A program made the translations under genes and the position numbers. The notes under the pieces are model-generated. The model made no database searches and had not been told where the DNA came from. It saw nothing but the letters and a program-made list of their open reading frames with translations. A stretch of DNA of 64,000 nt from Schlesneria paludicola DSM 18645 (lineage in GTDB: Bacteria > Planctomycetota > Planctomycetia > Planctomycetales > Planctomycetaceae), in contig CAMAYU010000007.1 of assembly GCA_945862235.1 (NCBI GenBank), positions 1 through 64,000 of the forward strand, given 5' to 3'. Positions within the stretch are counted from its first letter, which is position 1. Each line of letters starts with the position of its first letter. Of this stretch, positions 56,094 to 64,000 are shown one piece after another.

Positions 56094-57035
56094 TCAAGCG
56101 GTCTCGCCATGCAGGACTCGTCCCGCACCTTGGATGAGCAGCCGTTGCGCCACTTGTTGGCCGAGGAACGCGGCGTCGCAGGTTGTGCCAGATGCGGACG
56201 CGATCCAGCGATCTGAGCCATCCTGCGGCAGAACGACCGCTTCCAATCGTAAAGTGTCATCAACGACCTGCGTGGAGACCCCGAGCGGAGCGTGGCATCC
56301 GGCGCGGAGTGTGGCGAGCAAGCTCCGCTCGGCCGTGACAGCGGCTTGCGTCGGACAGTGAGTGATGAGCGCGAGGACTCGTCGCGCAAGTATGTCATCC
56401 GTCCGGCATTCGACTCCAATCGCTCCCTGTCCGACAGCGGGATAGACGGTTGGGGGAGGCAACTCGCGCGAGATGCGATGTCCCAACCCGAGCCGCGTCA
56501 GTCCGGCGGCGGCGAGAACGAGAGCTTCGTACTGGCCTTCGTCGAGCTTGCGTAGCCGGGTCTCCACATTGCCACGCACTTCACTGAGTTGCAGGTCGGG
56601 ACGCAGGTATCGCAACTGAGCCTGCCGTCGCGGGCTACCGGTTCCGACGCGCGCTCCTTGGGGTAACGCATTCAGTTCGATGGAGCCGGTGTGATTCAGC
56701 GGCATCACCAACGCATCGGCCGTCAAACCGCGAGTCGGTGTCGCGGCGAGCATCAGCCCCTCGACGTAATCCGTCGGCAGGTCCTTCAAACTGTGAACGG
56801 CCACGTCGGCACGGCCATCGAGCAACGCGAGCTGCACCTCGCGCGTGAAGACTCCAAAACTGCCGAGGTCCCGCAACCGCTCGGTCTGATCACGATCGCC
56901 CGCCGTGCTGATGTGGACCAGCTCAACAGTCATCTCGGGTGAGGTGGCTCGAATCAGGTCCGAGATGTGGTGAGCTTGCCAGAGAGCCAAGTTGCTGGAA
57001 CGTGTGGCGATGCGAATCGTCGAAGTGGCTGTCAC
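56094..57035 (-). CDS. hemC: Porphobilinogen deaminase
   Basis: IRIATRSSNLALWQAHHISDLI, GVFTREVQLALLDGRADVAVHSLKDLPT, RVGTGSPRRQAQL, GCHAPLGV. Confidence 0.95.
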   Translation of the reverse strand: MTATSTIRIATRSSNLALWQAHHISDLIRATSPEMTVELVHISTAGDRDQTERLRDLGSFGVFTREVQLALLDGRADVAVHSLKDLPTDYVEGLMLAATPTRGLTADALVMPLNHTGSIELNALPQGARVGTGSPRRQAQLRYLRPDLQLSEVRGNVETRLRKLDEGQYEALVLAAAGLTRLGLGHRISRELPPPTVYPAVGQGAIGVECRTDDILARRVLALITHCPTQAAVTAERSLLATLRAGCHAPLGVSTQVVDDTLRLEAVVLPQDGSDRWIASASGTTCDAAFLGQQVAQRLLIQGAGRVLHGETA

Positions 57036-57143
57036 CGAGGGGGATCTCCGAGGCTGTCATGAACAAAGGCTGGCAACATGCCACAGGGCAAACGACCGAA
57101 GTCCGGCTTAGCTTTGTCAGCCGGACTTCAAAAACTGTCACAC

Positions 57144-57932
57144 CTACGGCGGGCTGACGGCAATCACGGCTACGACGACGCGTTTGGCTCCGGCCCGCTT
57201 CAACGTGCGAGCCGCTTCGTGAGCTGTGGCTCCGGTCGTCAGGATGTCGTCCACGACGAGCAACGTTTGGCCGTGCAAGTTTGTTCGCTTCAAAGTGCCG
57301 AACGCGCCGTGCTGTTGGATTCGCCGCTCGGCCGGTGAACTGTGGGCCTGCTTGGGAGTCCAACGTTGCTTGGCGAGAATACCGGTCGCTAGGTGGACCT
57401 TCAACCGGCGTGACAACTCGCGAGCGATGGTCTCGGCCGCGTACTGAGGCCGCGCGAGTCGCTTCAGCCAATGCTCGGGGACGGGGACGACCGCGTCGAA
57501 GGTTTGTGCCGTGAGAGCCTCACGCTGCGCGGTGACCAGTTCGCTCGCCAGCGCTCGCCCCATCAACGCACCTGTGGGACTCTTCGCCATCAGACAGGCG
57601 GCGCGGAGTTCATCGCGATACAGGCCAAGTCGAATCACTTGATCGAAGGCGAAGCGCTCGCGAATGCACAGCGTGCAGCCTTCCCCCGATGGTGAGTAAG
57701 GCCCGAGCGGCGCACCGCAGCGACAACAGGCATTCGTGGTTGCCGGTCTGAGCTTCGCGTGACAGTCTCCACAAAAGGAAACGTGACCGCGCGTCGCATT
57801 CGATCCAGGCAGAGTGTCGTCGTCACACAACAGACAACGCGGCGGATAGACGAAGTCGAGCGCGGCATCGGCCAGCATACGCCCTCCGCCAACGAGGGCT
57901 GATCCGAGTTGTTGAGCGAGATTGAGGTTCAT
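57144..57932 (-). CDS. ComF-family protein
   Basis: CLLCDDDTLP...CRCGAPLG...FDAVVPVPEHWLKRLARPQYAAETIARELSRR...LLVVDDILTTGATAHEAARTLKRAGA (coordinates 57144-57932 on minus strand). Confidence 0.92.
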   Translation of the reverse strand: MNLNLAQQLGSALVGGGRMLADAALDFVYPPRCLLCDDDTLPGSNATRGHVSFCGDCHAKLRPATTNACCRCGAPLGPYSPSGEGCTLCIRERFAFDQVIRLGLYRDELRAACLMAKSPTGALMGRALASELVTAQREALTAQTFDAVVPVPEHWLKRLARPQYAAETIARELSRRLKVHLATGILAKQRWTPKQAHSSPAERRIQQHGAFGTLKRTNLHGQTLLVVDDILTTGATAHEAARTLKRAGAKRVVVAVIAVSPP

Positions 57933-58136
57933 CGGAACAACCTTGGACGCGGCACTCGATTCGCCAAACCACGGCGGCGATTGGCTCACTGTTCAACACC
58001 AAGCCATCGCGAGCATATCGGTCACTCAACAGTTTCTCCATCACGGTGTGCGACGGCATCGCAATGCGTAGGGCATCCGATATTCTCTCGCCACGATCGA
58101 ACATGGCGACGTTATTTTGAGGGATCACAGACGAAC

Positions 58137-59642
58137 ATGCGAATCGTGATTGCAGGCGGCGGACTGGCGGGATTGGCGGCGGCGGTCGCGTTGACCGAGC
58201 GCGGGTTGCCGTGCGAGGTGCTGGAGTCACGGCCGCGACTCGGTGGGCGAGCCAGTTCGTTTCTCGATCCTGTTTCAGGGATGTCGATCGACAACTGCCA
58301 GCATGTGTCGCTCGGTTGTTGCACGAACTTCCGTCACTTCTGCGAGACGACCGGACTGGCCGAGTTCTTCCGGCGCGAGGCGACCCTGCACTTCATCGGT
58401 CCCGAGGGACGAGTCGATCAATTCTCGGCCAGTTCGCTGCCCGCTCCGTTTCATCTGGTGGGAGCCTTCGCGCGGTTGAGTTATCTGACGTGGCACGACA
58501 AATTCTGGCTAGCTCGCGGCTTGAAGGCTCTCGCCCGAGGAGTGACTGCCGAAGAACGGCGGCTCCCGTTTTCAGAGTGGCTCGCACGGCATGGTCAGAC
58601 GCCCGTCGCGATCAGTCGCTTCTGGCAGGTCGTGTTGGTCAGTGCTCTCAGTGAATCGCTCGATCGGATTGATGTTGAGCACGCGCGGAAGGTCTTCGTG
58701 GACACGTTCCTCGCGCATCGTGACGGTTGGTTCGTCGAGATCCCAACGGTGCCGCTCGATGACTTGTATGGCGGACGGTTGACCGAGTGGCTGATCTCGC
58801 GCGGGACCACGATCCGCCTGCAAACGGCGGTCGAGCGGATCGAGATCGAAGAGGGGCGTGTGAGCGCGGCGCGGATGTCATCTGGAGAAACCGTGGGCGG
58901 CGATGAGTTTATTCTCGCGTTGCCATTCTTTCGCGTGAGGTCGGTCCTGCCCGAATCACTCGCGGCGCATCGCGATCTAACGGGCATCGAACGCCTGGAA
59001 GCGGCCCCCATTTCCAGCGTTCACCTTTGGTTTGACCGGCCGATCACGGAACTGCCTCACGCGGTGTTGGTCGATCGGCTTTGCCAGTGGATGTTCAATC
59101 GAACAGCTCTGGGAACGGCATTCGTTCCGACGAGCTTCAACACCAACCCGCAGCGTGAGCGATCCCATTCGAAAGACACTGACATCCGCACTCACATTGC
59201 GGGTTGGTGTCCGGAGACCACCGCGACCTCGAACGGCTTCTACTATCAGATCGTGATCAGTGCGAGTCGCGAGTTGGCGGGACAGTCGCGGGAAGCCATC
59301 CTCGCACAGGTGTTGGCGGAGCTGACGAGCATCTGGCCGGAGACCGCTCGCGCGACGCTGCTTCACTCGCGCCAAGTGACGGAGCATCGCGCGGTCTTCT
59401 CGCCGCTGCCGGGTGTGGATGCGTTGCGACCGACGCAGCAATCGCCGATTGCCAACCTGCAATTCGCGGGCGATTGGACTCAAACCGGCTGGCCAGCCAC
59501 GATGGAGGGGGCTGTGCGCAGCGGATACCTTGCCGCCGCCAATGTCCTCGCCCGGTTAGGACGACCTGAATCAGTCGTCCGTCCCGATCTGCCGGTGGGA
59601 ATCTGGTCGCGACTGCTGATGGGAGTCTCCGGACGATCATGA
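58137..59642 (+). CDS. hpnE: HpnE-like FAD-dependent hydroxysqualene dehydroxylase
   Basis: MRIVIAGGGLAGLAAAVALTERGLPCEVLESRPRLGGRASSFLDPVSGMSIDNCQHVSLGCCTNF...FAGDWTQTGWPATMEGAVRSGYLAA. Confidence 0.88.
   Translation: MRIVIAGGGLAGLAAAVALTERGLPCEVLESRPRLGGRASSFLDPVSGMSIDNCQHVSLGCCTNFRHFCETTGLAEFFRREATLHFIGPEGRVDQFSASSLPAPFHLVGAFARLSYLTWHDKFWLARGLKALARGVTAEERRLPFSEWLARHGQTPVAISRFWQVVLVSALSESLDRIDVEHARKVFVDTFLAHRDGWFVEIPTVPLDDLYGGRLTEWLISRGTTIRLQTAVERIEIEEGRVSAARMSSGETVGGDEFILALPFFRVRSVLPESLAAHRDLTGIERLEAAPISSVHLWFDRPITELPHAVLVDRLCQWMFNRTALGTAFVPTSFNTNPQRERSHSKDTDIRTHIAGWCPETTATSNGFYYQIVISASRELAGQSREAILAQVLAELTSIWPETARATLLHSRQVTEHRAVFSPLPGVDALRPTQQSPIANLQFAGDWTQTGWPATMEGAVRSGYLAAANVLARLGRPESVVRPDLPVGIWSRLLMGVSGRS
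59140..59210. repeat. LTLRVGV/TNPKRERG-type palindrome inside hpnE-like CDS
   Basis: ACACCAACCCGCAGCGTGAG (59140-59159) versus CTCACATTGCGGGTTGGTGT (59191-59210), two mismatches. Confidence 0.88.
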
Positions 59643-59732
59643 GTGGAACCGATATCCTTCACGCGGCCCGCTCGGATGTCTCATCGCTAACCGCGTGAAG
59701 TAACTGGGCCGAGCAGCCGGGAAGAGTTTACT

Positions 59733-59805
59733 CGTAGGATGGACGCCCCGTCCGTCCGGTTCTTCTGGGCAAGCTCGGACGGACGAGGCAGGCGTCCATC
59801 CTACG
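59733..59805. repeat. Inverted repeat
   Basis: CGTAGGATGGACGCCCCGTCCGTCCG versus CGGACGGACGAGGCAGGCGTCCATCCTACG. Confidence 0.9.
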
Positions 59806-60002
59806 TTGCACGTCCGCGAACTTTTGCCGCTCGCCAAAGGGCCGAGAGCCCGCTTCGGCGGCAACTGCCGCGAGCGGGGCTATTCATTCGAGAGGCATTC
59901 GCTCCCGATCCACATGCAACGGTGCTGACGGTCATATTGAAAATCGTCAACTGTGCTGGTGCCCTAGCCCGAAATGATCAAGCACGGCGAGTTGGACTTT
60001 CA

Positions 60003-60151
60003 ACTAGCAGTCTGTGAAAAGCCACCCCACCGGGCTTGTCCTGGTGGCTCGCGGGTCTTTGCACCTTCCGTAACCAAGTGGAAATGAGTAGTGCAAAGAC
60101 CTGATTCCACCGGGGCAAGCCCGGTGGAATGGTTTTTCAATAGGCTGTTAG
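60003..60151. repeat. Palindromic element, copy 2 of family shared with 45204-45345
   Basis: CTAGCAGTCTGTGAAAAGCCACCCCACCGGGCTTG ... CAAGCCCGGTGGAATGGTTTTTCAATAGGCTGTTAG; inner TCTTTGCAC/GTGCAAAGA. Confidence 0.85.
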
Positions 60152-60292
60152 ACCGCGGTGGCCGTCAGGTGTTGTCTTACCGCAGACCAAAGCCTGACGC
60201 CTTGGGCACGCTGATTGTGGCAGCTCGGCTACTCGCCGTTCAGCCATAGCAATGCCGTCGAACAGGATGCTTTAGCGGTCGGACCGAATCAG

Positions 60293-61495
60293 ATGACGCG
60301 CGGCCACGGTGTTGGACTCTTGATATGCGCCGTGTGGCTGGTCAGTGACCTCACGCCCTCGCAAGGGCAGACGCACTTTTCCGATCTGTACTCGGCGCAG
60401 CCCAGCGTTCCTCAGTACGACGCACAAGTTTTCAGCGGTCCGGCCAGCGTCTCGTCGCGGATGAATGACGGCGCGGCCCGCTCTCCTTATGGCGACTATC
60501 GGCTCGCCCCCGCAGGCCATTCACTGACGAGCGGCTACGGTGTTACCAACTCCGCGTGCGAGCAGTCCTGTCCGGATGGTGGCGATCCTGGGCCGGAGCC
60601 GGGAGGGCCTCCGCCCGGCGACTTCGGCCTGCCCCGAATGGGTTGCTTGAATGCAGACTGTGGGCCGTCTCGTTTGACCTTTCGGAAAGGAATGGTGTTC
60701 CTCCACCGCAGCCGCCCCGATTCTCAAGCGTTCACGGATGGTGCGACGCCCACGAACGCTCACGACTTCGACCCCGGATTTCAGTCGGGGCTGCAAGGTG
60801 ACCTCACCTGGCGGAACCTGAACCGATCCAATGTGGACCTCCAAGGATTGTTCTTTCATGTGAGCGGCTTCAGCGGGGAAACGGCGACGCTCGCCGCGTC
60901 TCAACTGCTGACTACGCCGCCCATCAACTTCCCCGTGATGGATGTCACCAACTTCTTCAACTCATCCATGTCCAGCGGCGAACTGAATCTGCGGCGCGAA
61001 TGGTCTCCGTGGTTCACGGTCATCGGTGGCGTCCGCTACTTCGACTTGCAAGAGCAGCTCTTCCACAAGATTTGCGATACCGGCATGACAGAACGGATTC
61101 GAGCCTCGAATCATGCCTACGGTTTTCAGAGTGGAGCGGAGGCCGTCTTCTTTCGATCCTGCCGCTTGGAATTCGGTGGCTGGGCCAAGTACGCCGTTTT
61201 GAACAACTTTGTCGAACAGCAAACAGTGACGACGCTCATACCGGGAGTCCTGCCGTCGTTTGCCGACAGCGGGAGTCAGATCGCGTTCCTCGGCGACGTG
61301 GGGCTGTCCGCCACGCTCCGCATCACATGTTGGCTGTCGGTGCGAGGCGGCTATCAATCCATGTGGTTTAACGGAGCAGCGACCGCCGCACCTCAGATGC
61401 TGACCTCGAACGTCATCACCGGCGCAGGATCAGTCGCCGCCGACAGCAACCTGTTCTTCCACGGCGGCTTCGCGAATTTCGAGATCAACTGGTAG
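60293..61495 (+). CDS. BBP7-like outer-membrane beta-barrel protein
   Basis: Signal-like MTRGHGVGLLICAVWLVSDLTPSQG; alternating aromatic strands FTVIGGVRYFDLQEQL...FGGWAKYAVLNNFVEQQ...GGYQSMWF...GGFANFEINW (terminal aromatic). Confidence 0.75.
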   Translation: MTRGHGVGLLICAVWLVSDLTPSQGQTHFSDLYSAQPSVPQYDAQVFSGPASVSSRMNDGAARSPYGDYRLAPAGHSLTSGYGVTNSACEQSCPDGGDPGPEPGGPPPGDFGLPRMGCLNADCGPSRLTFRKGMVFLHRSRPDSQAFTDGATPTNAHDFDPGFQSGLQGDLTWRNLNRSNVDLQGLFFHVSGFSGETATLAASQLLTTPPINFPVMDVTNFFNSSMSSGELNLRREWSPWFTVIGGVRYFDLQEQLFHKICDTGMTERIRASNHAYGFQSGAEAVFFRSCRLEFGGWAKYAVLNNFVEQQTVTTLIPGVLPSFADSGSQIAFLGDVGLSATLRITCWLSVRGGYQSMWFNGAATAAPQMLTSNVITGAGSVAADSNLFFHGGFANFEINW

Positions 61496-61651
61496 AGCCA
61501 AGACGCGATGTGATTGACTCGCGAATTGTGGCCTCACTTCGCGTCAACGCTGTGATCTCACTTCCTGCCGTGATGAGCCGGGGCTATCTTGGCCGGCTCC
61601 AGTATTTGCTCGCTTGTCACTGCGGGCGAAACATCACCGAAGGAAAACAAC

Positions 61652-62533
61652 ATGCGATTGGCGAAGCTCAAGCTGGCTGACAACTCTGTTCGAGTGGCGC
61701 GCGTCGAGGATGACGGGCGGTTTCGAGTGCTGGACCTGACGCAGGTCGAGAACGTCCGCAGTTTGATGGACGTGTTGAATTCGCCCGATCCGATCGGGAT
61801 GACGAAGTTCCTGGTCGATAAGAACGCCCCGGCACTAGACGCGCGGTTGGTGACGGTCCTCGCGCCGATCGACGAGCAGGAAGTGTGGGCGGCGGGCGTG
61901 ACGTACAAACGAAGCCAAGTCGCTCGCATGGAAGAATCGAAGGCTGGGGCGTCGCACTACGACAAGGTCTACACCGCGCCGCGACCGGAGATCTTTTTTA
62001 AGGCAACCGCCAGCCGAGTCTCCGGCCCCGGCCAGCCGCTCCGCGTGCGAGCCGACAGCAAATGGTCGGTGCCGGAACCGGAGCTGGCGCTCGTGATTTC
62101 GTCGAGCGGCAAGTTGGTCGGCTTCACTGTCGGCAATGACATGTCCGCGCGAGACATCGAGGGCGAGAACCCTCTGTATCTGCCTCAAGCCAAGGTCTAT
62201 AACCAGTGCTGCGGCCTCGGCCCGTTCGTCTGGATTCCCGAAGGCCCAGTCGATCGCCCCGCGACGAAAATTCGCTTGTCGATCTCGCGAAGCGGTGCGG
62301 TGGTCTTCAGCGGCGAGACCGATCTCGATCAGATGAAGCGTGGTTTTGAAGAGTTGATCGGCTGGCTGGTGCTGGAGAACGAGATGACGCGCGGCGCGTT
62401 CCTGCTCACAGGGACAGGCGTCGTTCCGCCCGACAACTTCACGCTGGAAGACGGCGATGCGGTCAGCATCGAGATCAACGGGATCGGCACGCTGACGAAC
62501 CCGATCGTGAAGGCACACCAACCCGCAGCGTGA
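61652..62533 (+). CDS. Fumarylacetoacetate hydrolase-family protein
   Basis: [90 protein letters not shown]. Confidence 0.92.
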   Translation: MRLAKLKLADNSVRVARVEDDGRFRVLDLTQVENVRSLMDVLNSPDPIGMTKFLVDKNAPALDARLVTVLAPIDEQEVWAAGVTYKRSQVARMEESKAGASHYDKVYTAPRPEIFFKATASRVSGPGQPLRVRADSKWSVPEPELALVISSSGKLVGFTVGNDMSARDIEGENPLYLPQAKVYNQCCGLGPFVWIPEGPVDRPATKIRLSISRSGAVVFSGETDLDQMKRGFEELIGWLVLENEMTRGAFLLTGTGVVPPDNFTLEDGDAVSIEINGIGTLTNPIVKAHQPAA

Positions 62534-62535
62534 GC
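62515..62535. repeat. Half-site of the LTLRVGV/TNPKRERG repeat at gene end
   Basis: ACACCAACCCGCAGCGTGAGC, 20 bp identical to left arm at 59140-59159 and overlapping the TGA stop. Confidence 0.85.
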
Positions 62536-62606
62536 AAGAACGAGGCGAGCAGGGCGGCGTCAGCCCCGCTCGCCTAGAGGACATTTCAAAACCTGTTCTT
62601 GCCTCG

Positions 62607-62684
62607 AAAAACTAGCCCGACGCGCAAGCGAGGGCTGGGCATTCGACGATGGTGAAGCCCTCGCTTGCGCGTCGGGCTAGTTTT
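62607..62684. repeat. Perfect 29-bp-arm inverted repeat
   Basis: AAAACTAGCCCGACGCGCAAGCGAGGGCT (62607-62635) versus AGCCCTCGCTTGCGCGTCGGGCTAGTTTT (62656-62684). Confidence 0.97.
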
Positions 62685-62715
62685 GAAATGCCCTCTAATC
62701 TTGAGAGCGTGCGAC

Positions 62716-63285
62716 TCAGAAGCTATCTGACGCCAATGGCATCACGTCGTCTTCGCGTTCAAACTCGACGACAGGGAGATGGCTGTCGGGCGATGTGCCG
62801 TTTCGTCGCACCGGCTTCATCTGCACCATCGACGCTTCCACAGCGAAGTCCTGACCCATCTCTGGCAGCGGGACGGGGCCGTTCGGATTCATCTGAATCG
62901 GCGGCAGTGGTCGAGCCTGCTGCTGTGCGAGTGCTGGATCCTCGTAAGTCTTGCGAGCGTCGCCCCCCTTTTGCGCTCCGGCTTTGTTCGACGGAGCTTC
63001 GGCTTGCAGGCGGAACCGCACGTCGCCAATAGCCAGCTCGTCACCGAACATCAGTCCCGCTTCTTTGCGAACGCGCGAGCCATTCACGAACACGCCGTTG
63101 GTGCTGCCAAGATCGCGCACCACGAAGGCCGTATCGACCTGCGCCACGCAGCAATGTTTGCGGGAGACCTTACGGCTGTGCGTTAGAGAGACATCGCAGT
63201 CGGCTTGTCGGCCGATCAGCACGATGGCTTTCTCAAGGGGGATCAGGCACAGACCCGGGTCGAGCGGTACTAGAAATGCCGACAT
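62716..63285 (-). CDS. FHA-domain protein
   Basis: VLIGRQADCDVSLTHSRKVSRKHCCVAQVDTAFVVRDLGSTNGVFVNGSRVRKEAGLMFGDELAIGDVRF. Confidence 0.93.
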   Translation of the reverse strand: MSAFLVPLDPGLCLIPLEKAIVLIGRQADCDVSLTHSRKVSRKHCCVAQVDTAFVVRDLGSTNGVFVNGSRVRKEAGLMFGDELAIGDVRFRLQAEAPSNKAGAQKGGDARKTYEDPALAQQQARPLPPIQMNPNGPVPLPEMGQDFAVEASMVQMKPVRRNGTSPDSHLPVVEFEREDDVMPLASDSF

Positions 63286-63777
63286 GCCGAGAACTCCATA
63301 AGGGAGAGACAGCTCGGACTATAAGCAACCGTCTCTACGAAAGGAATCCGTCATCGGGCGGGGTTATTGAACTTTGCACGAACTCGTGACGAATATGCCA
63401 CCTCACGAAATCGGTCAACAGGAGATGCCGCAACAAGTAAATGAACCGACTTGAACCAGAATCGACCTGAGCCACCGCACCGTGAGTCGGTTTGTAACCT
63501 GCCCGAGGACAGCCACGCCCGACGTCCGGCTAATCCGAAAGCCAGACTTCGCCCCCGTATCGCTCATCGCGATTGCTGCAACCCATACGATTGCTGCAAC
63601 CCAACCTTGTCCGGCGGTGGGACAATCGGTACTTTCCCGCCCGTCCATCCCGGCCACCCTTCACTCGCGATGCTGGCCACCCACCCGAACTCGACAAGAT
63701 GTCGCTCCCTGCGGAGGCCGCTCAACTTGAGCAGTACTTCTTGGGGAAGTTCTCACCCCTCTTCAAGGAGCTCAAGG

Positions 63778-64000
63778 ATGAGCCGACTGAGTGTGTATTG
63801 GCCGGACGAGTGCGAAGCTGTCACGACCGCCGTGTTGGACGAACCGCGTCTCCTGCAATTTCCTCGATCTCGCAGACGGAGTTCCGCTGAGAGCCACTCG
63901 GTCCCAGACCGAACGCTCTGCGCAAAGGCTCCCCGATTGGACGTGATCGCTAGGGCACGGTTGCTCTTCTCGAATCGTCAGTGCTGTCGATGTCGCTCGC
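63778..64000 (+). CDS. Partial hypothetical protein running off window end (Cys-rich near end)
   Basis: ATG preceded by AAGGAG; open frame MSRLSVYWPDECEAVTTAVLDEPRLLQFPRSRRR...DVIARARLLFSNRQCCRCRS with no stop. Confidence 0.5.
   Translation, partial: MSRLSVYWPDECEAVTTAVLDEPRLLQFPRSRRRSSAESHSVPDRTLCAKAPRLDVIARARLLFSNRQCCRCRS

Noticed and set aside
63583-63605. ATTGCTGCAACCCA direct duplication near window end
   Set aside because: Only two short copies in AT/GC-mixed intergenic sequence; too little to support a functional claim.

Overview
This 64 kb high-GC window has the character of a planctomycete chromosome. The marks are planctomycete-type protein families (DUF1598, DUF1501, BBP7-like, LamG/PPC-type secreted proteins), TAT-type RRDF signals, and palindromic repeats whose translations read TNPKRERG / SLTLRVGV. 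Most of it is housekeeping: pyrB, an EF-G-like GTPase, a prepilin peptidase, a cyclophilin, a SWIM/SNF2 helicase, prfB with a programmed frameshift, HU-like, csrA, tRNA-Glu, murE-murF-mraY, holB, tsaB, gyrA/gyrB-like genes, ffh-rpsP-trmD-rplS-yraN, hemC, comF, hpnE-like, a FAH-family hydrolase and an FHA protein. Observations most worth follow-up: (1) a RuBisCO-like protein fused to a C-terminal cupin (43554-45161), directly downstream of a run of small secreted proteins; (2) at least six distinct kinds of intergenic palindromic element, several in multiple diverged copies, one inserted in-frame inside the hpnE-like CDS and one supplying the C-terminus and stop of a FAH-family CDS; (3) a membrane-anchored excisionase-type HTH protein with long DSDVRLV/DSGIxL repeats; (4) a GyrA/ParC-like subunit with Pro-Met in place of the quinolone-contact Asp-Ser; (5) a decayed DUF4058 gene. 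No CRISPR array, rRNA operon, prophage or recognisable defence island was seen. All calls come from reading the sequence and the supplied ORF track; no database search was run.
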